Of a stretch of DNA of 64,000 nt, positions 52,154 to 64,000 are shown one piece after another. Source of the DNA: Haematobia irritans. Lineage: Eukaryota > Arthropoda > Insecta > Diptera > Muscidae. Made by a program: the position numbers and the translations under genes. The first letter of the stretch is position 1; the number at the start of each line of letters is the position of its first letter. The notes beneath the pieces were generated by a model. That model saw only the letters and a program-made list of their open reading frames with translations, was not told the DNA's origin and ran no database searches. The stretch lies in NCBI RefSeq assembly GCF_050003625.1, contig NC_134399.1:39510671-39574670 (forward strand). Direction: 5' to 3'.

Positions 52154-52489
52154 TCAATCCTCCATAAAAATAATGTCCCTAACCCATAACCATTTATTGA
52201 ATCGATATTTCAATAACAAGAATACCCAAGAATTAAGATCTTTCAATTTGTTCATCATGGAGCAGAGCCAAGCGTTTGCACAGTGTGTTGTGTGAATATT
52301 TTTACCGAGAATTTCGTATCGAAGTGAATAGAACTGCTCTTTAGTTTGCATCTTCTGGCAATTATTTTGGAAAGTAAAACGAAAACAAAAGTTTTGAGAG
52401 TCTTTACATAAAGGATGCTCAGCTAGGCATTTATATCGATACAAACCAACAGTCATATACTGAAAATCGTTATCTTTAGAGGAAAGCAA
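52154..52489 (-). CDS. Hypothetical protein or exon, unrecognised
   Basis: An open frame of about 130 codons from a TAG near 52535 to the TGA-type stop at 52154. The first in-frame ATG is near 52456, so the intact ATG-initiated part is about 100 codons. The composition is protein-like, with seven Cys and several Trp/Phe (KCLAEHPLCKDSQNFCFRF, then HTTHCANAWLCSMM), unlike the repeat frames. I recognise no family. It could be an exon of a Cys-rich protein, a decayed transposon ORF, or chance. It is surrounded by old repeats and I found no partner exon. Confidence 0.25.
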   Translation of the reverse strand: MLSSKDNDFQYMTVGLYRYKCLAEHPLCKDSQNFCFRFTFQNNCQKMQTKEQFYSLRYEILGKNIHTTHCANAWLCSMMNKLKDLNSWVFLLLKYRFNKWLWVRDIIFMED

Positions 52490-52650
52490 ATTAAAGATGA
52501 ATAACTTAATTTGCTTCGGAAACGAAATAGACTACCTAACATGTGCCTAAGAAATACAGCATAACAGCAGACAGGGAAAATTTAGAGATATAGTACTTAT
52601 TAATTTTTTCAAACATTTTGGCAATACAGTGACACATATCAAAAGTGCTC

Positions 52651-52743
52651 ATTATTTTTGGAGCAATCACGTTGATTCAACAGAAAGAAATAGTCGGCTG
52701 AGTTCAACAGTAAAACCTAGAAGTGCCTATGTGTAATATGCAC
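52651..52743 (+). mobile_element. Old LINE 3'-end fragment
   Basis: TTTTTGGAGCAATCACGTTG, GATTCAACAGAAAGAAATAG and CTAGAAGTGCCTATGTGTAA align with 8527-8608 of the LINE with many substitutions. Much older than the copy at 6620. Confidence 0.7.
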
Positions 52744-53157
52744 TATGGGCGGAAATCGCAAAACAGCTGCAAAAAATCTGAATTTTTTTCGCAATAAAAG
52801 TAAATAAAGAAAACTTCTAAATGTGGATTCTAAGAGAAGAGATAAGTAGTTCAAAATGTTTTAAACACTTTAAAACATATTTTTGTTTTTGAACTTGTAT
52901 TTGTGGTTTGAACAGTTCTGTTTATTTCAGTTCATACGTAAATTTTCGGGGAATAGATGTAGAGGGAGTGTAATTTTACGTGTTGTAAAGTTTGTATGCC
53001 CAAACCTGCCCATTGTAAAATAAATTTAATTTTTAAAGATAAAACTAGCGGATTATTTTTGCTTTTTTTGCAGAAAAGCATAAACCAACGAAGACTTAAA
53101 CAAATTAATTAAAACACAAATAAATATGTTAAAAGGAAGTGAAAAAGCCACAAGGGA
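52744..53157. other. AT-rich intergenic DNA
   Basis: No gene or repeat end recognised. Confidence 0.5.
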
Positions 53158-53640
53158 ACCAAAATAAGGGTCCTATGGATAAAATTGGGAAAATTGGCGA
53201 TAGATATATATGGAAGTTATATCGAAATTTGAATCGATTTCGATAATTTTTTTAAGGTTTAGTAAGTGCTATAGAAAAGTTTAAAATTTCAATAAAATCG
53301 GTTAATAAATAAGGTTTTTATAGTTAAAATTGGGAAAATAAAGCGATTCATATAAATATATCCAAGTCTGAACCGAATTTTATGAAATTTTGCATACTCT
53401 AAGAAAACTCTAAAAATTACTTTGTGTTAAATTTGAAGACGATCGAGCTATACATATGTATGGCGGCTATATCTAACATTCTCCCGATTTTTCATCCAAA
53501 TTCAACAGTGTTCTTCCTTATGCCAAGAAAACACGTACCAAATTTCATGAAAATCGATGAATAATTGCGACCGGAATCCTGCGAACAACAAACACACATG
53601 GACGGAATTAGGTATAATACCCAGAGAATTATATCTAATT
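53158..53640 (-). mobile_element. DINE-C fragment
   Basis: C-type units (TATATATGGAAGTTATATCG, ATGTATGGCGGCTATATCTA) and the phrase AATCCTGCGAACAACAAACA, seen in other C copies as ATTCCGGTCGCAATTATTAA in reverse context. Confidence 0.6.
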
Positions 53641-53981
53641 ATACAAAATGTTATTTCTCGAGGAATTTTTCAATTTCCGATCATAGTGCAATGGACTGGA
53701 TATAAATCGAACCTAACCCTCATCTAACCTAACCTAAAACAAATTCATTAAATTCGAGCAATCAAACAGCAGAAATCATTGTAGTTGAGCAACCCCAGTT
53801 TCCCCGATCACCAAAAAACACTGAATATGTTAATGTCAGGGATGAGTTGGTCGCCAAATCTAAAAACCCGAGTGAAAATTAAGAAGGATTTGATACAATT
53901 TGATATCTGCTACCATTTCAAATTTTGTCTGTAGCATTAGATCTGTCTCATTTTTGGATCTAAACAGATCCATCTATTTAA

Positions 53982-54334
53982 GGGAGCCAACGTGGTGCAA
54001 TGGTTAGCATGCCCGCCTTGCATACACAAGGTCGTGGGTTCGATTCCTGCTACGACCGATCACCAAAAAGTTTTTCAGCGGTGGATTATCCCACCTCAGT
54101 AATGCTGGTGACATTTCTGAGGGTTTCAAAGCTTCTCTAAGTGGTTTCACTGGAATGTGGAACGCTGTTCGTACTCGGCTATAAAAAGGAGGTCCGTTGT
54201 CATTGAGCTTAACATGGAATCGGGCAGCACTCAGTGATAAGAGAGAAGTTCACCACTGTGGTATCAAAATGGACTGAATACTCTAAGTGAGCCTGATACA
54301 TCGGGCTGCCACATAACCTAACCTAACCTAACCT
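53982..54334 (+). mobile_element. tRNA-derived SINE, full length
   Basis: A box TGGTGCAATGGTTAGC, B box GGTTCGATTCC, body, LINE-like tail and (CCTAA)n. Flanked by the 9-bp direct repeat ATCTATTTA (53972-53980, 54335-54343). Confidence 0.92.
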
Positions 54335-55349
54335 ATCTATTTATATATAATACGAGTCATGTTTGTTTTTTATACCCTAAACCACATAGTGGTCAGGGTA
54401 TAATAAGTTTGATCTGCCAAAAAATGTGCCTACCAGAAATATTGATTTTAGACCTATAAATAAAATATATAAAATATATACCGATCGACTCAGAATCACC
54501 TCCTGAGTCGATCTAGCGCTTGGTGTCCGTCCGTCTGTCCATGTATTTGTTGTTCACAGGATTCCGGTCGCAATTATTAACCGATTTCGATGAAATTTGG
54601 CATAGGGAATTGTTTGGGCATAAAAACGAACGCTATTGAATTTGGAAGAAATCGGTTCAGATTTAAATATAGCTCCCATATATATGTACCACCCAATTTT
54701 TCTACATTTGTTTATAAAACCCTTATTTATCAACCGATAGTACTCAAAGTTGGCCAAATATAATCCTCTATAACACTAACGGTATGTGCAAAATTTCATC
54801 GAATCGGTTGAGATGTAGATATAGCTCCCATATATATCGCCCGATTTTGAAAAATTTGCGCCTAATAACCTTATGTTTGACCATAGAGGCCTCATTTCTA
54901 CTCAAATTTCAGATTTTGATGTACTAGCCGATCGTATTTATACGTACTTGTAGCTCTTACATAAGAATATTGCTCGAATTTTACAAATTTGGATTTATTA
55001 CCCACACTAATTGATAGTGTGGATAATAAATCTTTATAATGGGCTCAATAATAAATTCGTGGCATACTAACTCCGTAGGTGCAATATCAACTACAGCCAG
55101 CGTTGCTAGAAGTAGGGGAAATTCCTTATACGTAGGGTTTTTCTAATATTTTGCGTTTTGTAGGGACGTAGGGCCATAATGTAGAGACATTTTCACTCAA
55201 CACAATTTGTAATAATTTTTACATTTTGGTGGCTCTAGAGGAGGAAATTAGAACCCGGCAAGGCTTGATCTTTAACAATGCCTGGTAACAACAGTTACCA
55301 CTAGTGCCAAAAGAATTCTAATAAAATTTGAAGATTACCACAAATCTAC

Positions 55350-57000
55350 CAAACAAATATTTCTATAGAAATTTTTGTTAAAACTATTCCTGTAGAAAAT
55401 TTTGTCAACATTTTATTTCTATAGAACATTTTGTCAAAATTGTATTTCTATAGAATTTTTTTATACCCACCACCATAGGATGGGGGGTATATTAACTTTG
55501 TCATTCCGTTTGTAACACATCGAAATATTGCTCTAAGACCCCATAAAGTATATATATTCCGGGTCGTGGTGAAATTCTGAGTCGATCTGAGCATGTCCGT
55601 CCGTCCGTCCGTCCGTCCGTCCGTCTGTTGAAATCACGCTAACTTCCGAACGAAACAAGCTATCGACTTGAAACTTGGCACAAGTAGTTGTTATTGATGT
55701 AGGTCGGATGGTATTGCAAATGGGCCATATCGGTCCACTTTTACGTATAGCCCCCATATAAACGGACCCCAAAATTTGGCTTGCGAGGCCTCTAAGAGAA
55801 GCAAATTTCATCCGATCCGGCTGAAATTTCGTACATGGTGTTAGTATATGGTCTCGAACAACCATGCAAAAATTGGTCCACATCGGTCCATAATTATATA
55901 TAGCCCCCATATAAACCGATCCCCCGATTTGGCTTCCGAGGCCCCTAAGAGAAGCAAATTTCATCCCATCCGGCTGAAATTTGGTACATGGTGTTAGTAT
56001 ATGGTCTCTAACAACCATGCAAAAATTGGTCCACATCGGTCCATAATTATATATAGCCCCCATATAAACCGATCCCCCGATTTGGCTTGCGAGGCCTCTA
56101 ATAGAAGCAAATTTCATCCGATCCGGCTGAAATTTGGTACATGGTGTTAGTATATGGTCTCGAACAACCATGCAAAAATTGGTCCACATCGGTCCATAAT
56201 TATATATAGCCCCCATATAAACCGATCCCCCGATTTGGCTTGCGAGGCCTCTAAGAGAAGCAAATTTCATCCGATATGGCTGAAATTTGGTACGTGATGT
56301 TAGTATATGGTCTCTAACAACCATGCAAAAATTGGTCCACATCGGCTCATAATTATATATAGCCCCCATATAAACCGATGACCAGATTTGACCTCCGGAA
56401 CCTCTTGGAAGACCAAAATTCATCTGATTCAGTTGAAATTTGGTACTCCTCAAACTCCCATGCAAAAATTGGTCGATATTGGTCCATAATTATATATAGG
56501 CCCCATATAAACCGATCCCCAGATTTGACCTCCAGAGCCCCTTGGAAGAGCAAAATACTTCCCATTCGGTTGAAATTTGGTACGTGATGTTAGTATATGG
56601 TATCCAACAACCATGCAGGAATAAGAAGTTTTAAGATACCACAACCCAAGTAATTCGATTGTGGATGACAGTCTTTCGTAGAAGTTTCTACGCAATCCAT
56701 GGTGGTGGGTACATAAGATTCGGCCTGGCCGAACTTGCGGCTGTATATACTTGTTTTCAAAATATTATTTCTATAAAAAATATAAAAAAATGTTATTTCT
56801 ATGAATTTTTTTCTCAAAATTTTATTTCTATAAAATTTATTGTCAACATTATATTTCTATAGAAAAAAATCTCACAAAAATTTGTTTATAGAAACTTTTT
56901 CAAAAATAGTATTTCTATAGAGATTTAACAAAAAAAATACTATTTTTGGTAGAATTCTACCAACTGTGGCAACCGTGGTGGTAATACAAATTTATTTTCT
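55350..57000. repeat. 29-bp minisatellite block split by a DINE-B
   Basis: TTTCTATAGAAAATTTTGTC-type units on both sides (55350-55460, 56760-56940) of the DINE-B at 55462-56755. The right edge has GGTAGAATTCTACCAACTGTGG and GCAACCGTGGTGGTAATAC, mirroring the left edge of the window. Confidence 0.8.
55462..56755 (+). mobile_element. DINE-like subfamily B element, full length
   Basis: TATACCCACCACCATAGGAT to CTGTATATACTTGTTTT. Nearly the same sequence as 43799-45424 in reverse but with about four rather than six-plus 153-bp units, so the two copies are close relatives. Inserted in T-rich minisatellite DNA. Confidence 0.9.
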
Positions 57001-57316
57001 AGGTTATATACATTGCATTTTCATGTTTTAAGATAATAAAGTACTCAGAACCATTTTTGTTTTGTAAAATTGTACGGGAAAGTAGGGAACTTTTTTTGTC
57101 CTTGTAGGGTAAACCGAACATTTTCCCTGGCAACACTGACTATGAGATATAGTCAAATAGTTAATTTTCTTAAATATGCAACTGCGGTTTATCTCCCATA
57201 CCTACGAGTATATCAATGTTACCCCACAAATGCTCATGTTTACTAATTCAGTAAGGGTGGTTTAGGGTATGATATAGTCGGCCTCGCCCGACTTCTTACT
57301 TTACTTACTTGTTTTA

Positions 57317-57485
57317 TATATGTATCCGGCACATTACAGTTTTTAACATCTAAACTTTCTATCTGATTAGCCCAACAATTTGATTTTTGTGTATTTTTAA
57401 TTTTTATATAGATTTATTTTTTATAAAATGCCTATATCGATTAATACTGGAATTTTACTTCTTAAACTTCTGGAAGTCTAATTAT
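57317..57485. other. Short AT-rich spacer
   Basis: Nothing recognised. Confidence 0.5.
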
Positions 57486-59768
57486 TATACCCTCCATCAT
57501 AGGATGGGGGTATATTAACTTTGTCATTCCGTTTGTAACACATCGAAATATTGCTCTAAGACCCCATAAAGTATATACATTCCTGGTCGTGGTGAAATTC
57601 TGAGTCGATCTAAGCATGTCCGTCCGTCCGTCCGTCTGTTGAAATCACGCTAACTTCCGAACGAAACAAGCTATCGACTTGAAACTTGGCACAAGTAGTT
57701 GTTATCGATGTAGGTCGGATGGTATTGAAAATGGGCCATATCGGTCCACTTTTACGTATAGCCCCCCTATAAAGGGACCCTCAGATTTGGCTTTTAGAGC
57801 CTCTAACAGAAGCATATTTCATCCGATCCGGCTGAAATTTGGTACATGGTGTTGGTATATGGTCTCTACCAACCATGCAAAAATTGGTCCATATCGGTCT
57901 ACTTTTACGTACAGCCCCCATATAAACGGACCCCCAAATTTGGTTTGCGATAGCTCTAAGAGAAGCAAATTTCATCCGATCCGGCTGAAATTTGAACATG
58001 CTGTTAGTATATGGTCTCTACCAACCATGCAAAAATTGGTCCACATCGGTCCATAATTATATATAGCCCCCATATAAACCGATCCCCAGATTTGGCTTGC
58101 GGAGCCTAAAAGAGAAGCAAATTTCATCCGATCCGGCTGAAATTTGGTACATGATGTTGGTATATGGTCTCTAACAACCATGCAAAAATTGGTCCATATC
58201 GGTCCTTAATTATATATAGCCCCCATATAAACCGATCCCCAGATTTGGCTTGTAAAGCCTCTAACAGAAGCATATTTCATCCGGCTGAAATTTGGTATAT
58301 GGTCTCTACCAACCATGCACAAATTGGTTTACATCGGTCCATAATTATATATAGCCCCCATATAAACCGATCCCCAGATTTGGCTTGCGGAGCCTAAAAG
58401 AGAAGCAAATTTCATCCGATCCGCAGAAATTTGGTACATAATGTTGGTACATGGTCTCTAATAACCATGCAAAAATTGGTCCACATCGGTTCATAATTAT
58501 ATATAGCCCCCATATAAACCGATCTCCAGATTTGGCTTGCAAAGCCTCAAAGAGAAGCAAATTGCATCCGATCCGGCTGAAATTTGGTACATGGTATTGG
58601 TATATGGTCTCTAACAACCATGCAAAATTGGTCCACATCGGTTCATAATTATATATAGCCCCCATATAAACCGATCTCTAGATTTGGCTTGCAAAGCCTC
58701 AAAGAGAAGCAAAGTGCATCCGATCCGGCTGAAATTTGGTACATGGTATTGGTATATGGTCTCTAACAACCATGCAAAAATTGGTCCACATCGGTCCATA
58801 ATTATATAAAGCGCCCATATAAACCGATCCCCAGATTTGGGTTGCGGAGCCTCAAAGAGAAGCAAATTTCATCCGATCCGCCTGAAATTTGGTACATGAT
58901 ATTGGTATATGGTCTCTAACAACCATGCAAAAATTGGTTCACATCGGTTCATAATTATATATAGCCCCCATATAAAACCATCCCCAGATTTGGCTTGCGA
59001 AGTCTCCAAGAGAAGCAAATTTCATCCAATCCGGTTGTAATTTGGAACATAATGTATGATCTTTAACAACCGTGCCAGAATTGGTCCATATCGGTCCATA
59101 ATTATATATAGCCCCCATATAAAACGTTCTCCAGATTTGACCTCCGGAGCCTCTTTGAGGAGCAAAATTCATCCGATCCGGTTCAAATTAGGAACGTGGT
59201 GTTAGTATATGGTCGCTAACAACCATACCAAAATTGGTTCAATCACACAAAAATTGGTCCATATCGGTCCATAATCATGGTTGCCACTAGAGCCAAAAAT
59301 AATCTAACAAAATTTTTTTCTATAGGAAATTTTGTCAAAATTGTATTTCTATAGAAAATTTTGTTAAAATATTATTCGGTTCATAATAAAATTTTCATCA
59401 TTGTCAAAATTTTATTTCTATAAAAAATTTAGTCAAAATTTTATTTCTATAGAAAAATTTGTTCAAATTTTATTCGGTTCATAATCATGGTTGCCACTCG
59501 AGCCAAAAATAATCTACCAAGATTTTATTTCTATGGAAAATTTTGTCAAAAGTTTATTTCTATAGAAAATTTTGTTAAAATTTTATTTCTGTAGAAATTT
59601 TTGTCAAAATTTTCTTTCTATAGAAAATTTTGTCATACAATTTAGAAGATGGTGTTAGGAGGTTTTAAGATGCCTTGCCATCGGCAAGCGTTACCGCAAC
59701 TTAAGTAATTCGATTGTGGATGGCAGTGTTTAGAAGAAGTTTCTACGCAATCCATGATGGAGGGTACA
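57486..59768 (+). mobile_element. DINE-like subfamily B element, 3' terminus lost
   Basis: The 5' end TATACCCTCCATCATAGGAT, a GTCCGTCC block, about nine B units, minisatellite (59295-59640), then GTTAGGAGGTTTTAAGATGC and TTTCTACGCAATCCATGATG. It stops at GGAGGGTAC before the hairpin. Confidence 0.83.
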
Positions 59769-60135
59769 ATTGGAATACTGTTAAAATGAGATTTAGGTAC
59801 ACCACCTGGAGTCGACTCCGGAGTCGCAGTCGGAGTCGAGGCTAAGAATAAATACTGGAGTCGGAGCCGGAGTCGAGCAAAATTGACTCGACTCCACAGC
59901 CCCATTGACTTCCAACTCTTTAAAAGAGTTTTCCAGTTTGATAGCTTTACAAACGCTTCATGTTAATAATTCTGCATATACACTGAAAAAAATATTGACC
60001 TAATATGGAAGATTACGCAATTTAAATTTTAGAACTCGAAGTTTTCGCAATGCTAACATAAGGACAAAATTCTTTAAAATAATGACATTTTAATTAAAAG
60101 AAAGTTTATAATCCTTGCTTCAAATTTTTTACTTA
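59769..60135. other. Intergenic DNA with GGAGTC-rich stretch
   Basis: 59806-59900 has imperfect GGAGTC/GACTCC hexamers, including an inverted pair (GGAGTCGACTCC). No gene. Confidence 0.6.
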
Positions 60136-61494
60136 GAACCACCATAGGATGGGGTATATTAACTTAGTCATTCCGTTTGTAACACATCGAAATATTGCTC
60201 TAAGACCCCCTAAAGTATATATATATTATGGGTCGTGGTGAAATTCTGAGTAGATCTGAGCATGTCCGTCCGTCGGTCCGTCCGTCCGTCTGTTGAAATC
60301 ACGCTAACTTCCGAACAAAACAAGCTATCGACTTGAAACTTGGCACAAGTAACATAGTTATTATTGATGTAGGTCGGATGGTATTGCAAATGGGCCATAT
60401 CGGTCCACTTTTACGTATAGCCCCCATATAAACGGACCACCAAATTTGGTTTGCAGACCCTCTAAGAGAAGCAAATTTCATCCGATCCGGCTGAAATTTG
60501 GTACATGGTGTTTGTATATGGTCTCTAACAACCACATCGGTCCATAATTATATATAGCCCCCATATAAACCGATCACCAGATTTGACCTCCGGAGCCTCT
60601 TGGAAGACCAAAATTCATCTTATTCAGTTGAAATTTGGTACGTGGTGTTAATATATGGCCTCAAACACCCATGCAAAAATTGGTCGAAATCGGTACATAA
60701 TTATATATAGCCCCCATATAAACCGATCCCTAGATTTGACCTCCGGAGCCCATTGGAAGAGCAAAATTCATCCGATTCGGTTGAAATTTGGTACGTGATG
60801 GTAGTATATGGTATCCAAAAACCATGCAGGAATCGGTTCATATCAGTCCATAATTATATATAGCCCCCTATAAACCCATCCCCAGATTTGACCTCCGGTG
60901 GATAAGCAAAATTCATACGATCTGATTGAAATTTAGTACGTGGTGTTAGTATATGGTCTCTAACAACCATGCAGGTATTGGTCCATATCAGTCCATAATT
61001 ATATATAGCCCCCATATAAACCGATCCCGAGATTTGGTTTTGGAGCCTCTTGGAGGAGCAAATTTCATCCGAGTCAGTTGAAATTTGGTACATTGTGCTA
61101 GTATATGGCCGTTAACAGCCCTGCCTAGCAAGATCCATATCGGTCTATAGTTATATATAGCCATCAGATAAATCCATCCCCAATCACACAAAAATGGGTC
61201 CATATCAAGTTCATAATTGTAGCCCCCATATAAGCGATCCCCATATTTCAATTCTGGCTCCCTACGTACCGCGCAAAAGACCATATCGATTCGTAATTAT
61301 TTGTAGACTTACCTATACATAACTTTTTTCTCTAATATATACCACGTATGGACTAACTCACAATTTAGAAAACGATGTTAAGAAGTGCTAAGATACCTTG
61401 CCATCGGTAAGTATTACCACAGCGCAAGTAATTCGATTGCGGATGACAGTCGCAGAAGTTTCTACGCAATCCATGGTGGAGGGTACATAAGATT
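60136..61494 (+). mobile_element. DINE-like subfamily B element, both termini damaged
   Basis: The degenerate 5' end is AACCACCATAGGATGGGGTA. Then TCGTTCCG-type block, GTCCGTCCGTCTG, about six units, and GGTGGAGGGTACATAAGATT, where the 3' hairpin is replaced by unrelated DNA. Confidence 0.82.
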
Positions 61495-63601
61495 AACAAA
61501 AAATTTCTCAATTTTCCAGTTTCCATATAAATAAGATGTAATCAGATTTAACTATTTTTCGGGTCTGGTTAGACAAGATTATATCAAAATAGATTTTACA
61601 ATTTTTCACGAGAAATCAATTTATAAGAATCCGTAAAGACCCAAAATCTTATATTGTTCCAGCTCAAGACAACGAGCAATTAAAGTAAATCTTGAAAGCC
61701 AATCAATACAAGATTATATTAGAATACAGTGGTACTGTACAGTGTTAAATTAAAATTAAAATTTATAGGTTTTCCTTTAAACCTACTTAATTATACCCTT
61801 TTCTAGCTACTGCATTAAAATTTGCATTTACGTATTAATTCTCTAAAGCGATGTTATCTCCAAAGTTCGCTTATGTCTTATTCCAGGTATTCCAAATCAA
61901 TGTTACTCCTACTTACCAAGATGGCTTTATGTTCAGATACAATATTCAATACCAAGTCCGACTCCTGAAGGCTTGGCATTGGCAGTCGGTCATAAAGCAG
62001 TCACTAGAGTTTTTGTGCATATATAAATTAGAAACTATTAATATTAAATATTTAAATAAATAAAGATAAGTTTCATCACAGTGATAATACACAAACTGAT
62101 TTTTGGAAGTCATCTTCTTCTTCTTCTGTGCACATTTTGGTCCACCTTCTTATTAAAGTGGTGTATGTCAGTGAATATTAATTTAAAACTGATATCAAAT
62201 CGAATTTGAAAAATTTTATCTCAACTTGAAATCTATACCACCACACGGACAATTACTATAAATATTCTAATTTAAAATTCCAACTCGTGTGAGAGTATCT
62301 TTAAAGTCGTTAGCGAAATGAAACCAGAACGAATATGAAAATTTTTTGACCTACAAAAGTTCTTCTTCGCCCCAAAGGTGGAGAGGGACTGAATTGGCCT
62401 AGTGATCCCATAATTTGAGTAAAAGTAACAGTCTTTACGATATTCGAAAAGTTCTTGATTTAAAATGCATATTACACAATTTTCCCTTAGAGCCTAAGGG
62501 AAATCAAAAATCATTTTTGTGTGGCACAGAAAGTGAACAAACTGAAAAAAAAAAACGAAATCCAAGTTAACAAACAGACTTTAGTACAAATCGAGACAAA
62601 CCCTTTTACTTCTGTTTCCCAAAACACCTCAACTTCAAGTGAGTGTGTCGTGAGTGAGTCTCATGTATTCTTGTACACGCACAAATGTGTAAATGTGTTG
62701 TGTATAAAAATTCATATGTTTGTGTGCTGAAAACGATGCTGTAATAAAAATTTACATAAAAGAATACAAAACTTTTCCTATTGCCCTCCCCCCGCACACA
62801 CACACAAACACATCGAGTTCTAGCTTTTGCAATAAAACGGGAGAGCTATTTATCCGTACGTGAGAATCTTGTATTGTGGCAAAGCCAACAAATGGAGTGT
62901 GGCCTAAGAAAATATAGGGCGATATGAAGATGGAAGCACATGTACATGTTGGAATATAAATTCCATTTTATACTAAGTCGACTTATTCTATTTTGAATAA
63001 AATTAATTCAATTTAAAATTTCTTCCTAAAAATATCAGTGTTTAATTTTTAAATTCGCAATAACGTGAGGCGGATACGTCATTGTGATTTTCAAATTTAT
63101 TTGATTTTCGATTTGGCATTGTATGCAATCGCTGCATTGATTTATGCAAAATAGTTCACAGTTATTCGTTCAGAAAAGTAAAAACTGAGAGTATTTACAT
63201 CCCTCTTCAGACTTTATTGATAACCACACTGAAACTGTTGCATATATACGAATAAGAGCTCAAACAAATGAGATTGTAAATACGTTTTCGTGAGGTCTAA
63301 ATACAAGTTCGAATACTTGCAAGCATAACAATTTTGATCGACTTGAAACTGTCCTTCAATACGCTCTTATGCACACCGGTATCGAAGCCACTTTTGCTAA
63401 ATGAATTTGAGATAAACAAGGGGGCCCTACGTTGTAATTTTGAATTGCTGCCCATGATGTGTACACTCACTGCACAATTATGAGTTGGCTGGCTTTGTTT
63501 ATATAGGATTTAATTCATAGACTATTTCGCTTCTCCCCTCTGGGCATTGCAAACCGTTTCTCATCGATTTTTCCGTTTTCTGTATGCCGCATCTGACTTG
63601 T
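61495..63601. other. Longest non-repetitive stretch; no gene called
   Basis: No DINE, LINE or SINE signature. Short frames at 61851-62063, 62521-62730 and 63515-63700 lack recognisable domains. Some features could belong to an intron or a promoter-proximal region, but nothing is decisive. Confidence 0.5.

Positions 63602-64000
<399 letters not shown>

Larger units (their letters stand above)
54371..57316 (+). mobile_element. DINE-like subfamily C element, interrupted
   Basis: The 5' foldback is TATACCCTAAACCACATAGTGG. It is followed by GTCCGTCCGTCTGTCC, C units, and after the interruption a 3' end GTCGGCCTCGCCCGAC with CTTACTTGTTTT at 57270-57316. The interruption includes the minisatellite block 55350-57000 with a DINE-B inside. 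Whether both ends belong to one element is inferred from orientation and order. Confidence 0.6.

Noticed and set aside
53690..53750. Another SINE/LINE tail (AATGGACTGGATATAAATCG then CTAACCTAACC)
   Set aside because: Only a short, diverged match; could be chance plus CCTAA repeats.

Overview
The window looks like repeat-rich, gene-poor nuclear DNA from a calyptrate fly, probably a muscid. That is inferred from the repeats: DINE-1/Helentron-type elements with internal 153-bp tandem units, (CCTAA)n-tailed LINE and SINE copies, an ITmD37E mariner relic and a Tc1-type relic. I cannot name the species. I find no convincing intact host gene. The only open frames that do not look like repeat by-products are two short minus-strand ones, 2801-3064 and 52154-52489, and both are weak. 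I see no tRNA, rRNA, CRISPR array or prokaryotic-style operon.

Most of the sequence is DINE-like elements, sorted here into three informal subfamilies by their ends. All share a 5' end that folds on itself (TATACCCT...), then GTCYGTCY microsatellite, then 153-bp tandem units, then a 3' hairpin (e.g. TTCGGCCTGGCCGAA or GTCGG...CCGAC) and a CTTGTTT end. A begins TATACCCTKCACCAC and ends GACTTTAGACTTTCCTTACTTGTTT. B begins TATACCCTCCACCATAGG and ends CGGCCGTATATACTTGTTT. C begins TATACCCTAAACCACA. They insert repeatedly into each other's T tracts.

Layout. 1-3680: minisatellite, DINE-C fragment, a (TA)n foldback, a 5'-truncated LINE tail, AT-rich DNA and one small open frame. 3683-6262: DINE-B 3' end and a full DINE-A with a duplicated 3' end. 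6300-11393: minisatellite and DINE-B interrupted by a broken LINE (6620-8701), a SINE (8952-9293) and an ITmD37E mariner (9755-11010), each with recognisable target duplications. 11394-16420: small inverted-repeat elements, a SINE tail, a full DINE-B, and the end of a probable piggyBac-like element at a TTAA. 16425-22611: nested DINE-A in DINE-A, DINE-B pieces, a SINE and a (TA)n.

22612-37511 is a giant inverted duplication. The left arm (22612-31020) and right arm (31496-37511) are near-identical reverse complements around two (TA)n tracts. Each arm carries the same broken Tc1 element. They differ by a 2.5-kb DINE present only on the left and a 109-bp block present only on the right.

37512-43293 is a nest: DINE-A, inside it another DINE-A, inside that a TIR element with perfect 8-bp target duplication (39884-42458), and inside that further TIR elements. 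43799-61494 is mostly DINE-B copies, a CCCAGC-TIR element interrupted by a DINE-B variant, another SINE and C-type DINE. 61495-63601 is non-repetitive-looking AT-rich DNA. 63602-64000 starts a DINE-A that runs into a (TA)n at the window end.

The functional logic is parasitic. The LINE and the SINEs share the same 3' tail, suggesting the LINE machinery mobilises the SINE. The DINE elements encode no protein and would depend on a Helitron/Helentron Rep-helicase elsewhere. All transposase and reverse-transcriptase frames seen here are broken.
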